Below are positions 1-9,810 of a DNA stretch of 64,000 nt, piece by piece. The first letter of the stretch is position 1; every line of letters starts with the position of its first letter. A model generated the notes under the pieces. That model was not told where the DNA came from. It ran no database searches and saw only the letters and a list, made by a program, of their open reading frames with translations. The position numbers and the translations under genes were made by a program. This stretch comes from Coptis chinensis (lineage: Eukaryota > Streptophyta > Magnoliopsida > Ranunculales > Ranunculaceae): the NCBI GenBank assembly GCA_015680905.1, contig CM027383.1:34966501-35030500 (forward strand). The letters are read 5' to 3'.

Positions 1-175
1 TTTGTGAGTGAATTGAGAGCTCTTGTAATCTGTTACTCTGGACATCTAGTAAAACTTGGAACTCGCAGTATAGACGTAGACAAATTATCGAACCACAATA
101 TATCTGTATCTTGTGATTTGTTCTTCTTTTACATTATATGTTTGTTTAATTTACATTGAGAAGTGTTGGGACAGT
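1..175 (+). mobile_element. Possible Copia-type LTR tail at left edge (fossil)
   Basis: The first ~175 bases read like the R/U5 end of a plant Copia LTR: a stretch with 'gtagacgtagacaaat', then a pyrimidine-rich run with 'cttgtgatttgttcttc', as is common just before the end of such repeats. The rest of the element would lie outside the window or is gone. No coding part is recognisable, and the AT-rich sequence that follows (to about 880) shows no gene I can support. The family call rests on general resemblance only. Confidence 0.3.
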
Positions 176-883
176 ACTTGGAGGGTGTTGAAGTCTTGTC
201 TAGTGAGAAATATCAATCTTTGTGTAAGATTGATCTATTTGTAATAGATAACGTTGTTTCCGCATTAATTTATTCACAACAAAAATATTTATTACAACGT
301 ACTGTTCTTCTAAAAAAATATTTTAGACGTACACTTTGTGAAATAATTTGTTCTTTACACGGATTACAACAATCGAAACTAAAGGACACCAAAGCCATGA
401 TCATGCCAGAACTCTATCGTACTCTAGGTGCTTAATCAGGCTAACCTGAAAAATGGTGAAGAAATGGGCGTAAATCAACGCGCCCAACAAATAATCTCTA
501 CAAGCACTATTCCTAATCTAACCAAAGAATTACCAAGGCACTTATATATGTGCCTACATAGCATGTGAGACATAAAATCAAATCATCAGAAGAAGCTATT
601 AAGGAAAGCAAGCAAGATCGAAAGAAAATCATATATACAATACTATGAAGTAAAACAAGCAAGATCAAGTGTTTACACAAATTCTCTACCGGTAAAATTA
701 GTAGCTTATTAATTTCTTTCTTAATTAAGTTTGCGGGAAAATAACATTTACACCCCTGTACATATGGTATGGTAATTGTGGTCTTTCCACCAATTTCAAA
801 TCCCATATTCCCCTTGTCAAATAGTACGGCGGACTTTTTCCCAAGTTGCATTGTCATTTTATATATACTCTTTAAATTCCAAT
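176..883. other. AT-rich spacer, nothing recognised
   Basis: I see no conserved protein or RNA here. The small open frames at 163-435 and 513-857 have no family features, and their composition looks random. They are best read as chance frames in spacer DNA left of the UGT array. Confidence 0.5.
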
Positions 884-1137
884 GTCGAGTTCCTTAGCTT
901 CTAGCTTATTAAGGAATATTGTTCTGCGAACACAGGCCAAGTTATCATAGGAACACCTGTAGATACTCCTTCCAACATCGAGTTCCAAACACAGTGTGTA
1001 ATGAATCCGCCGATTGCATGGTGTGACAAGATTAGTACTTGAACTCAACCCCTAATTATTAGACCTCTATCTTTGGTCCTCATCTCAAATCCTTCTTCTG
1101 ATAACCACTTCTATAACTCTTTATACCTCTCACCACC
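884..1137 (-). pseudogene. UGT73-type glycosyltransferase fragment (PSPG region)
   Basis: Read on the minus strand, about 80 codons match the region before and through the sugar-donor box of the neighbouring intact UGTs: [27 protein letters not shown], then [16 protein letters not shown] and [13 protein letters not shown]. The frame has at least two in-frame stops (after GERYKEL, and in place of the Trp that begins the PSPG box). The key Gly of HCGWNS has become Val. Nothing of the N-terminal domain or C-terminal helix remains. It is a dead, truncated relic at the left end of the tandem array, in the same orientation as all other copies. Confidence 0.85.
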
Positions 1138-1969
1138 TTTTATACTGTTTCCGAAAACAGTCAAGTCATGCTGAAATACGGTGAGACGCGGGTGCACCCT
1201 TGGGCAAAAGTCGAACGCGTGCACACCTAACAACCTGATCGTTTGCGAAGAAAGGAGCGCGGGCGCGCCCTTTTCCAGGCATACATAAGCGCAGGCGCGC
1301 CTTACACGAGAGAAAGAAAAAAAAAATACCTTTTTTCTCTACAACTAACAACAAAAATCAATGCATGGGAGTCCATGTTTTGGGGATCAAATGATGCTCC
1401 CATTATTTCTTAAGATTTTAAACTTCATATGTCTAAATAAGTGGTAGAATCTCAGCTCTTTACCTTGCTAAATAGGCATGACTGCTTATTAACATACAAA
1501 ATCTTTGTTGCTTTCTTGACATTCAAACTGCCAAGAAATACCGCGTAGACATTCAAACTACAAAAGAAATACTAACTAGAACGTAAATGACACTTACTTG
1601 TTATCCTATTACATTCTAGTTAGTGTTATGATATATGTGGAATAATTAGTTTTTTTTTTTTGCAGGCAAAATATGAATATTATATATAATAATAATAAGG
1701 TTACAATAGGGGTTAAGCACCACCCGGGCTGGATTAAGTTCCCACTATGCGTGACATCCCGAGTTTGCACAAGGGCTTTGATAAACTAAGTGGTTACCTC
1801 ATTAGGCATTGCCCAACTAGTTGACATTTACTTGCTATAATATTATTACATCTGAAAGCTACAAAGCCAAAATCACTGAATGAAAATTGTACCTGAAAAA
1901 CATGTTGAACTCTAGGAATCTTGCATAAATCAACATCATCACAGAAGTCTGTTGTAAACGTCTTCGGCC
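1138..1969. other. Spacer with a GC-rich islet and a T-run repeat
   Basis: This lies downstream of the first intact UGT. Bases ~1170-1310 form a CpG-rich islet with three related blocks of the type gcgcgggcgcgccc / gcgcaggcgcgcc in otherwise AT-rich DNA. A run of T at ~1651-1662 followed by about 160 bases of unrelated sequence looks like the tail of a short minus-strand retroposon. Similar segments flank it (tgacacttacttgttat near 1587 and tgacatttacttgctat near 1823). No gene is supported; the 62-codon frame across the islet is compositional. Confidence 0.4.
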
Positions 1970-3484
1970 TTAATGTTGCATGTCCCTCACATTGTTCTGT
2001 TTTTGAGGGATGAACGCTTTCTTATTAGCCTGGTTCTTGATATCCTGAATCATGAGTGTCATACTCAAATAAGAAGACCCCCCTTCTTCCATTGCTTCCT
2101 TTGCCATCTTCGCAAAATCTTTTGTTCTTTTTCTTCTTTCTTGTCCTTCATCATCCTCATGCATTAATTTCCTTACAGCTTTGTTAATCTCTTCCTTTCT
2201 CACCAATACTCCAACCCTGTCCTCCTCTCCCCACCGAACAGGGCCACTGACTCCAACAGGGATTCCTATTTTCAGAACGTTTACGACTAGCTTCTCATTA
2301 AGAAATTGTTCTGAAAACATAGGCCACGTTATCAATGGAACACCTGCACACATGCCTTCCAATGTTGAATTCCATCCACAATGAGTTATAAATCCACCTA
2401 TCGCTTGGTGAGACAGAATTAGTACTTGTGGTGCCCAACCTCTAATTACAAGACCTCTATCTTTGGTCCTCTCCTCAAATGCCTCTTCAAATAACCACTT
2501 CTCTAACTCTTTATATCTCTCACCACATTTGATCACCCAAATGAATGAGCAGTTAGTTGCTTCTAGGCCTAAACCAATCTCAATGAACTGTTCTGATTTT
2601 AGGCGGCATAGGCTGCCAAGACAAACATAAACAACAGACTGTGGTTTCCTTAGATCCAGCCACTTCAAGCAATGTTCTACGTTGATTGAGGCCTTTCCAC
2701 CTCTTTCCATTTTGTCCGTGACCTCCGTGTTGTAAAGAGAAACAGGACCAACGAACCAAGCCTTACATTGTTTTGCTATCTGGTACCTCTCAATATACAA
2801 TGACTCCAAATCATAAAAACTGTTGAGAACTACACCATATGATGTTGACTCGGCCTCCTCAATTTGGTCGTGCAAACCTTTCGTGTCGTGAATTGACTTT
2901 TTGTTGAATTCTTCAGGTAAGCATGACATTGCTATTTCTATACTATCTGGCAATCCTGGTAGGACCAGTTGCTCTAAGTCAACATTAACACTCTCAAGAA
3001 CTTTGCAATGGTGTAGGTTGTGAGTGCACAAAAGAGAAAAACAACTTGTTCCATGGAAAACAAGCCTTGGTATATCAAACTTTTGAGCAGTCTGACATGT
3101 CCATGGCAAATAAAAATCTGATATTATACAACTGGGCTTTGGTTTCATTTCTGCAAGTGATTGTTCTAATGGTTTTTGTAGCATAGAGGTTGCAACGAAG
3201 AAATTGCTTGCTAACCCTCGTGAAGGGATAGAATCCAAATTTTCACATCCCTCGGGTAATCCTACTTCAACACTTGGAAAGTAGAACTGAAGAGTTCTAA
3301 TTGGGAGGTCAGATGCACCATCAATGATGGACTTGAATCTCAAGTTGTTGAGGGGTGTAGTGACAATGGTAACAACTATGTCACGCCGAGAAAACATTCT
3401 CGCCATGTCAACTATAGGGATCATGTGGCCTTGGGCCATTAAAGGAACTAGAATGAAGTGAAGCTGGTCGTCTTGTTGAGCCAT
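1970..3484 (-). CDS. UDP-glycosyltransferase, UGT73C-like (504 aa)
   Basis: A family-1 plant glycosyltransferase. Such enzymes move a sugar, usually glucose from UDP-glucose, onto hydroxyls of small lipophilic acceptors in the cytosol. The GT-B fold is complete. The N-terminal acceptor domain has the catalytic base His20 in MAQGHMIP and its likely partner Asp123 in CIISDF. The C-terminal domain carries the 44-residue PSPG box at residues 350-393, from WAPQ through HCGWNS to FSEQ; the final Glu-Gln pair and the Trp of HCGW are typical of UDP-glucose users. Length is normal for the family (about 490-505), and the gene is uninterrupted, like most UGT73 genes. The start is chosen because the ATG directly precedes the first beta strand (LHFILVPL). 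The acceptor cannot be told from sequence; UGT73C relatives act on flavonols, triterpenoids, cytokinins and brassinosteroids. It is more diverged from the other two intact copies than those are from each other. Confidence 0.95.
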   Translation of the reverse strand: MAQQDDQLHFILVPLMAQGHMIPIVDMARMFSRRDIVVTIVTTPLNNLRFKSIIDGASDLPIRTLQFYFPSVEVGLPEGCENLDSIPSRGLASNFFVATSMLQKPLEQSLAEMKPKPSCIISDFYLPWTCQTAQKFDIPRLVFHGTSCFSLLCTHNLHHCKVLESVNVDLEQLVLPGLPDSIEIAMSCLPEEFNKKSIHDTKGLHDQIEEAESTSYGVVLNSFYDLESLYIERYQIAKQCKAWFVGPVSLYNTEVTDKMERGGKASINVEHCLKWLDLRKPQSVVYVCLGSLCRLKSEQFIEIGLGLEATNCSFIWVIKCGERYKELEKWLFEEAFEERTKDRGLVIRGWAPQVLILSHQAIGGFITHCGWNSTLEGMCAGVPLITWPMFSEQFLNEKLVVNVLKIGIPVGVSGPVRWGEEDRVGVLVRKEEINKAVRKLMHEDDEGQERRKRTKDFAKMAKEAMEEGGSSYLSMTLMIQDIKNQANKKAFIPQKQNNVRDMQH

Positions 3485-4159
3485 GCGAGTTGGTAATTAA
3501 GTTTTGGTTTTGTTGGAAGTTAAGAATGGGATGAACTAGGAGATTGACAAACTCCACATTTGGGTATGAAGTGCACTAATCACATGGAATTCATAAAGTT
3601 GAGATAATAGGCATGCTGCACGCATCCAAACTTATGAATTTATCTACAAGTAGCTCTAATTTTAATAAATTTTAAACTAGCCTGTGTTTGGATGTTGTGA
3701 ACTGGCCATATATAGCGGGCATCTGCTAGACTGTTAAGCAGGTTTCCACATGATAATGTTTTTTTTTTCTTGGCTTGGGATAAAAATAGCAGAACCAGCA
3801 TGCAGGGGTGTGTGCAGCTTCGAACTTTGAAAGTCAGGCGGAACATAAAAAAGAAAGTGGTCTGACATATTTGCTCATCCTGCCAAGTTATGTGCCATGT
3901 ATAATGTATTGCCAATTTGCCATACACCGCCCATACCCCCTTGCCGTCTCCTTAAAAGTTCAAAGAAAAAAACTGTCTTACAAAACATTATGTAATATAT
4001 ATGTTGCTGATTCTAAAAGCTCCATAAGTACTGAAATCTCCATATTTCATAATACTTTGAACGGTCGGAGTACAAAAATTTTAATGCATGCGCGCAGTGG
4101 GGAAAATATATTAAAGACTATGAGTTCTACATTAATCAACAAAGTCTGCTACACTCTCT
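3485..4159. other. Upstream region of first UGT and shared flank
   Basis: This is the 5' flank of the 1970-3484 UGT and the 3' flank of the next, broken copy. I see no convincing TATA box close to the start codon. Bases ~3729-3905 are closely related to 7018-7205 (see repeat entries), so they are a duplicated piece of array spacer. There is no gene. Confidence 0.5.
3729..3905. repeat. Duplicated UGT spacer segment, copy 1
   Basis: It contains aagcaggtttccacatgata, aaaatagcagaaccagcatg, aagaaagtggtctgacatat and tttgctcatcc in this order. The same landmarks recur in the same order and orientation at 7018-7205. Each copy lies 3' of a UGT unit transcribed leftwards (4160-5694 and 7470-8987), so the duplicated unit included downstream flank. 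Confidence 0.75.
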
Positions 4160-5694
4160 TTGGCCTTAATGGCACGTATGGTCGACATTGTTCTGTACTT
4201 GGCAGGAAGTTTTCTTCTGTTGTTGCTACTTAATATCGTGGATGAAGAGTGTCACATTCAAGTAAGAAGAGTCCCCTTCTTCCATTGCTTCCCTTGCCAT
4301 GTTAGCAAGCTTCATTGCTTTTTTTCTTCTCTTTACTCCATCATCGTTGCACGTAAGTTTGTATATATATAGTTTTCTCAACATCTTCCTTACTCACTGA
4401 TACTCGAACTTTGTCACCTCCCCAGGGAACAGCGTCAGTGAATCCAATCTCAACTCCTATTCCTAAAACTTGCACAATGAGTTTTTCGTTAAGAAATTGC
4501 TCTGCAAACATAGGATAAGTTATCATTGGAACACCTGCACACACCCCTTCTAGTGTCGAATTCCAACCGCAGTGTGTTAAGAATCCACCAATTGCTGGGT
4601 GCGACAAGATTAGTAGTTGTGGTGCCCAACCCTGAATTATTATGCCCCTATCTTTGGTCCTCTCCTCAAACTCCTCTTCTGATAACCATTTCTCTAATTC
4701 TACATATCTCTCGCCGAATTTAAACACCCAAATGAATGAGCGTTTTGATGCTTCTAGGCCTAAACCAATCTCCTGAAACTGCGCAGATGTCAAGCGACAC
4801 TGGCTGCCTAGACAAACATAGATAACTGAGTTTGGCTGCCTTGAATCGAGCCACTCCAAACACTGGTTTTCATCAATTGAGGCGTTGTTACCTCTCTCAA
4901 ATTTGTCTAAGACTCCCTTGTTCAAAAGAGAAACAGGGCCAACACACCAAACTTTATCTTGTTTCATCTTCCGATACCCGTTTATATACAAAGACTCCAG
5001 CTCGTAAAAGCTATTTATGACTACGCCATACGCAGTTGATTCAGCATCCTTTGCTTTGACATGTATAACTTTGAGTCCTGAGGAGGGTTTATGGGTTGAT
5101 CCAGGTAGACGCGACTTTGTTATCTAAATATGATCTGGCTTGGCAAGCCTGGAATAAGAAACGGCTCCGAATCAGAGGTGACAGTCTCATCAGCCTTATA
5201 ATGTACTATGTTATGGGAGCAAAGAAGAGAGAAGCAACTTACGCCAAGGAAGGAAATCGTCGGAATATTGAACTTGCGAGCTGTCTCGATCATTTGTCCA
5301 TGGTAAACAAAAATCGGATATTATGCAACTAGGCCTTGGTTCCATTTCTCCGAGTGATTGTTCTAGACTTCTAGAGGTTGTTGTACCATATTTGTTGCAG
5401 TAAAGAAATTTATCACCAAGTCTTGTGAAGAAAGGGTATCAACATTCTCACATCCCTCTGGTAGTCCTACTTCTACACTTGGAAACCGGAGTTCTAGAAT
5501 TCGTATTGGGAGGTTTGATTGTATATCGCGATTGATGATTGTCTTGAACCGTAAGGCATTATTGGGCGTTGTGACTTGGTGACAACCACACCCCGCTGAG
5601 CAAATAATCTGGCCATATCAATAGCTGGGATCATGTGACCTTTTGCCATCATTGGAAAGATGATGAAGTGAAGCTGCAGCTGCCCTTCAGTCAT
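4160..5694 (-). pseudogene. Broken UDP-glycosyltransferase, full-length relic
   Basis: The whole length of a UGT73-type gene can be followed on the minus strand. The start at 5694 gives MTEGQLQLHFIIFPMMAKGH with the catalytic-type His, but the frame shifts just after VVVT. The middle (about 4992-5490) still shows SVEVGLPEGCEN and CFSLLCSHN but has several stops and shifts. From 4991 to 4341 a long open piece carries the PSPG box, WAPQLLILSHPAIGGFLTHC to MFAEQ. Another shift near 4355 cuts the C-terminal helix, whose AREAMEEGG remnant lies near 4260. It is most like the intact 7470-8987 copy: both share DKFERGN, ASIDEN and VYVCLGS-type stretches with identical spacing. At least four lesions make a full enzyme impossible; expression of the 216-residue C-terminal piece is unlikely. 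Confidence 0.9.
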
Positions 5695-6110
5695 CAGAAT
5701 TGAATAGGTTGTAACGTTGTTGTTGTGCTGGGAGAAATGTATGATTATCTTAAAATTGGGTATGGATGATGCATTCCTTCTTGGTGTTTATATCACTTTA
5801 GTCATATAGAAAGGGAATTAATGTGGTCTCTAGGCCGGCCAGTGTCCAATAGTATCAACGCAAGCTCTAAGCTCTTATCTCAGCATAAAGCGATACAAAC
5901 ACATTATTGACTAACTTTAGACTTTTGGTCATAGTGATTTGATGTTTACTAAACTTCACTATGGAACTTATATGACTCACATAGTAGAACTCCGATCCAT
6001 ATGGAACTAACTTGCGAATCATACATAATAGAAGTCATCTTAGCCCATATTGGCGGCTTGGCGCATGAGATCTAAAAGTCTATGTTCGTTTTTTGCTTTT
6101 GTTTTTCTGA
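5695..6110. other. Spacer upstream of the broken UGT
   Basis: AT-rich DNA with no recognisable gene, RNA or repeat. It ends at the 9-bp target duplication of the Mutator-like element that follows. Confidence 0.4.
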
Positions 6111-6119
6111 TTTCTCATG

Positions 6120-6877
6120 GAGAATTGCTAGCGTCCTGACCCATTAAGGGGGTAGGACGGTCCTGACCTGGTAAATGACATAAAATCTTAACTGTTAACC
6201 TTTTAAACAAGTTTCTATTAACATAATGAGTTGACTCGGTCATCTCTTCAGATCCAAATAACAGCCACAGTTCCAAACTCCACCAACAATTCTCCACCGC
6301 CGGCGATTGCACAGATCTGATCTTCGGTAAGTAGTAGCTTCACCGGCGCCATCCATGAAACAAATAACTCAGTAACTCTGTCGATTTTCGGATCTGGCCA
6401 TGGGTTGCACGACCCTCTTCCATATGCTATTAATTTCAAAAGGAAAAGATGGGTGAGAGATGAGAATGTATAAGATCATCAAACCAAGTCTTGCATCAAG
6501 AAAAACAAAGTGGAAGAAAACAAGTTATTTTTGGAATCAACTTAGTTAAAAATATCAACCCAATTTTAGTATATTTTGTTTGGGTTCAAATAAATATTCA
6601 AGATTCTTCTTTTTAACATGTATGTATTGATGCTAAAGTTGATAGACTTATATATTGGGTTTGCACGGCTTTTTTTTTTTTTCTGTGGGGATGGTGAGCA
6701 TATATATTTCCGATGAATTAAGACTGGTTGAGATTCTGTATACCAAGAAAGAACGAAGGAGAGAGAGCCTAAAATTATTAAGTGACTGGTCAAGTCATTC
6801 TCCATTCAGTTTATTTTGTCATTTACTAGGTCAGGACCGTCCTACCCCCTTAATGGGTCAGGACGCTAGCAATTCTC
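6120..6877. mobile_element. Mutator-like non-autonomous element (candidate Pack-MULE)
   Basis: The two ends are inverted copies of about 60 bp, starting gagaattgctagcgtcctga and differing at only one or two positions. They are flanked by 9-bp near-identical direct repeats (tttctcatg at 6111-6119, tttgtcatg at 6878-6886). Long terminal inverted repeats with a 9-bp target duplication are the mark of Mutator-like elements. There is no transposase. The interior from about 6240 to 6440 is clearly richer in G+C than the rest and holds two overlapping open frames on the minus strand (up to 65 codons), as when a piece of host gene is captured. I do not recognise the parent gene. The element sits between the broken UGT at 4160-5694 and the intact one at 7470-8987. 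Confidence 0.85.
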
Positions 6878-7017
6878 TTTGTCATGTGCCTTCTAATCTC
6901 AAAACAAAAAAAGCCAGTTGTCAGGGAGACAATACAAGATAGAGTCCCCCTTCGCAGTTTACCAGATGACAACTGAAACTACAAGAAGTACTGTCAAATT
7001 TTGATTTTTGTTGAAGT

Positions 7018-7205
7018 TATTAAGCAGGTTTCCACCTGATAATGATTTTTTTTTTCCTTCACACGCTTGACGCTTGTACTGGGACAGAAAAATAGCACAA
7101 CCAACATGCCGGAGACGGTTGCATTGTTTTTTTATTTGAAGTGAACAAGGTATGGCGGTACGTACGAAAAGAAAGTGGCCTGATATTTTTGCTCATCAAC
7201 CCAAG
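7018..7205. repeat. Duplicated UGT spacer segment, copy 2
   Basis: Partner of 3729-3905. It has the same landmarks in the same order (aagcaggtttccacctgata, aaaatagcacaaccaacatg, aagaaagtggcctgatattt, tttgctcatc). It lies between the Mutator-like element and the 3' end of the UGT at 7470. Divergence is moderate, with small insertions. Confidence 0.75.
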
Positions 7206-7469
7206 TTATGTACCCATTTATTCCGATAATCCCCTATGATTCTCAGGAAAAAACAAAAAAAAAATCAGCGCAAACAAAATTGTACTATGTTGCTGGTTCT
7301 AAAAATCTTGATATCTTACGTACAATTTGCCGCAGTTTAATATGTGACTGCATTTTGATAATACTTTCAGCATTTGAAGTATAATTCTAATGCTCCCAGT
7401 GACGAAAACAAACCATGATTGGAACATAATCAACTAAACTAAGAAAAGTGTGCCGAACTCTCTTCGGCC

Positions 7470-8987
7470 TTAATGGCAGGTATGATCCACATTGTTCTGC
7501 TTTTGACAGGAAGTTTTCTTCAGTTGTTGCTCCCTAATATCATTAATGAAGAGTATCATACTTAAGTATGAAGATCCCCCTTCTTCCATTGCTACCCTTG
7601 CCAACTTTGCAAGCTTCATTGCTTTTTTTCTTCTCTCTACTCCTTCATCATCGTTGCATGTAAGTTTGTATATAGCTTTCTCAACATCTTCCTTACTCAC
7701 TGATACTCGAACATTGTCTTCCCCTGCCCAGGGAACAGGGTCAGTGACTCCAATCTCAACTCCTATTCCTAAAATTTGGACAACAAGTTTTTCGTTAAGA
7801 AATTGCTCTGCAAACATTGGACAAGTAATCATTGGAACACCTGCACACACCCCTTCTAGTGTCGAATTCCAACCGCAGTGTGTTAAGAATCCACCAATCG
7901 CTTGGTGCGACAAGATTAGTACTTGTGGTGCCCACCCTTTAATTATCAGGCTTCTATCTTTGGTCCTTTCCTCAAACCCCTCTTCAGATAACCATTTCTC
8001 CAACTCTTTGTATCTCTCGCAGCTCCTGATCACCCAAATGAATGAGTAATTAGATGCTTCTAGGCCCAAACCAATCTCCTGAAACTGCGCAGATGTTAGG
8101 CGACATAGGCTGCCAAGACAAACATAGATAACTGAGTTTGACTGCCTTGAATCGAGCCACTTCAAACATAGGTTCTCGTCAATGGAGGCCTTGTTACCTC
8201 TTTCGAACTTATCTAAGACTTCCTTGTTGAATTGAGAAACAGGACCAACACACCAAACCTTATCTTGTTTGGCCTTCTGGTACCCGTCGATGTACAGAGG
8301 CTCCAAGTCGTAAAAACTATTTATAACTACACCATATGCAGTTAATTCAGCATCATTTACTCGGGCCCGTAGGTCGTTCAGGTCTGTTGAGAGTTTGTGG
8401 GATGCTCCAGGCAGACGCGACTTTGTGATCTCAATTCGATCAGGCAAGCCTGGAATAACAAATGGCTCTGACTCGGAGGTGATACTCTCAGTCTCATCAG
8501 GCTTATGATGTAATATGTTATGGGAGCAAAAAAGAGAGAAGCAACTGATACCATGGAATATAAGCCTTGGTATATCGAACTTGCGAGCTGTTTCAGATGT
8601 CCATGGTAAACAAAAATCAGATATAATACAACTTGGCCTAGGTTCCATTTCTTGAAGTGATTTTTCTAGTGGTTCTCGTAACATAGCAGTTGCTATGAAA
8701 AAATTTACCAATGAGTCTGGCGAGGGAAGGGTATCAGCATTTTCACATCCCTCTGGCAGCCCTACTTCTACGTTTGGAAACCGGAGCTCAAGAATTCGTA
8801 TTGGGAGACTTGACTGCTGAGCACGATCAGTGGTTGTCTTGAACCGCAAGGCGTTTTTGGGCGTCATGACTATGGTGACCACCACGCCCTGCTGAGCAAA
8901 TAATCTGGCCATGTCTACAGCTGGAATCATGTGGCCTTGGGCCAACATTGGAAACATGATAAAGTGAAGCGGCTGGTCTTGATCCAT
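7470..8987 (-). CDS. UDP-glycosyltransferase, UGT73C-like (505 aa)
   Basis: A complete single-exon family-1 UGT. An ATG at 9065 opens the frame 26 codons earlier, but a TATA-like sequence lies between it and 8987. Family alignment also puts the start at 8987 (MDQDQPLHFIMFPM), so I choose 8987. Catalytic His19 is in LAQGHMIP, the likely Asp partner is Asp124 in CIISDF, and the PSPG box spans residues 352-395 (WAPQ, HCGWNS, FAEQ). One oddity: position 38 of the PSPG box, Trp in the other two intact copies (MITWP), is Cys here (MITCP) and Tyr in the broken copy at 4160-5694. It is the closest intact relative of that broken copy. The protein should be a cytosolic sugar transferase on a small acceptor; the acceptor is unknown. 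Confidence 0.95.
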   Translation of the reverse strand: MDQDQPLHFIMFPMLAQGHMIPAVDMARLFAQQGVVVTIVMTPKNALRFKTTTDRAQQSSLPIRILELRFPNVEVGLPEGCENADTLPSPDSLVNFFIATAMLREPLEKSLQEMEPRPSCIISDFCLPWTSETARKFDIPRLIFHGISCFSLFCSHNILHHKPDETESITSESEPFVIPGLPDRIEITKSRLPGASHKLSTDLNDLRARVNDAELTAYGVVINSFYDLEPLYIDGYQKAKQDKVWCVGPVSQFNKEVLDKFERGNKASIDENLCLKWLDSRQSNSVIYVCLGSLCRLTSAQFQEIGLGLEASNYSFIWVIRSCERYKELEKWLSEEGFEERTKDRSLIIKGWAPQVLILSHQAIGGFLTHCGWNSTLEGVCAGVPMITCPMFAEQFLNEKLVVQILGIGVEIGVTDPVPWAGEDNVRVSVSKEDVEKAIYKLTCNDDEGVERRKKAMKLAKLARVAMEEGGSSYLSMILFINDIREQQLKKTSCQKQNNVDHTCH

Positions 8988-9043
8988 TAGAACTAGTTGC
9001 AAGGTTGTTGTTATTTGTTGGGAGGAACGTATATATGTACAGC

Positions 9044-9051
9044 TATAAATA
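9044..9051 (-). promoter_or_regulatory. TATA-like box of the 7470-8987 UGT
   Basis: On the minus strand the sequence ctatttatagc lies about 57-64 bases upstream of the ATG at 8987. That spacing would give a short 5' leader. It also argues against the further-upstream ATG at 9065. No experimental start site is known to me. Confidence 0.45.
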
Positions 9052-9810
9052 GGGTATAAATGCATTCGTAAAAAAAGTATCTCTGGCCTGTTTTCAACAT
9101 TATCAACGCAAGCTCATATGTCAGCAAAGAAAATCCTTTTCTAACAAATTTCTTCAAGTTTGTACTTTTTTTATTTTACACTTTGTCTTGTAACATCCTA
9201 AAGATCAAAACGCAAGATACATACAAGATTTATCTTATTTATTTATGGTACCTTTCGTTTTTTTCGATAGCCATTCATTGTATCTAATGTTTTCTAGCTA
9301 CTGTTTTTCTGAATTGTCGTGTGTGATGTACCTTGTAATCTCAAGCAGACAATCCATTGGGCAGTTCAGTACTTCTGTCTACAGGATATTTGCAATTTTG
9401 ATGTTGCTCTTATCCTAGATGTATGGTTTTTATAGCCAACACAGTATGGAGACAAATGGTGACTTAAACAATTAAATATTTTTCAACCTGCGGTCCCAAG
9501 TGCTTAGGCCTCAGGGACAAGAAACCAACTATTCTTTGAATCTTGAGAGCCTGTCGTAATTAAAAGAATAAAATCGTATAATTAAAAGAAAGAATGAAAA
9601 CTAGCACTCAGTAGAAATTCAGAATGTTTCAACATCCAACAATCATAAGCAAAACAATTTGAGATATTATCTTTTGGGAGATTCTTTACTACTCCGTTTG
9701 ATCAGATATAAGCTAGAGTAAATGACACGAGTAAAATCCCAAATTTATAAAAATGGCAAGGAAGTAAAGGTCATGAAAAAAAACACTGGGAATTGGATCA
9801 ATGTTTCGGC
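9052..9810. other. UGT intergenic spacer
   Basis: This holds the promoter-proximal DNA of the 7470-8987 gene and the 3' flank of the 9811-11313 gene. I see no further gene or element; it is AT-rich and without repeats I recognise. Confidence 0.4.

Noticed and set aside
163-435. 90-codon frame near the left edge
   Set aside because: No recognisable protein family. It begins in sequence that looks like an LTR tail, and its composition is AT-driven.
1166-1354. 62-codon minus frame across the GC-rich islet
   Set aside because: Its Arg/Ala-rich content is explained by the repeated gcgcgcc words. No start context or homology.
7546-8049. 167-codon open frame on the plus strand
   Set aside because: It is the antisense shadow of the UGT at 7470-8987. 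The same kind of antisense frame appears over the other UGT copies (e.g. 10838-11260, 14111-14383) and has no family resemblance.
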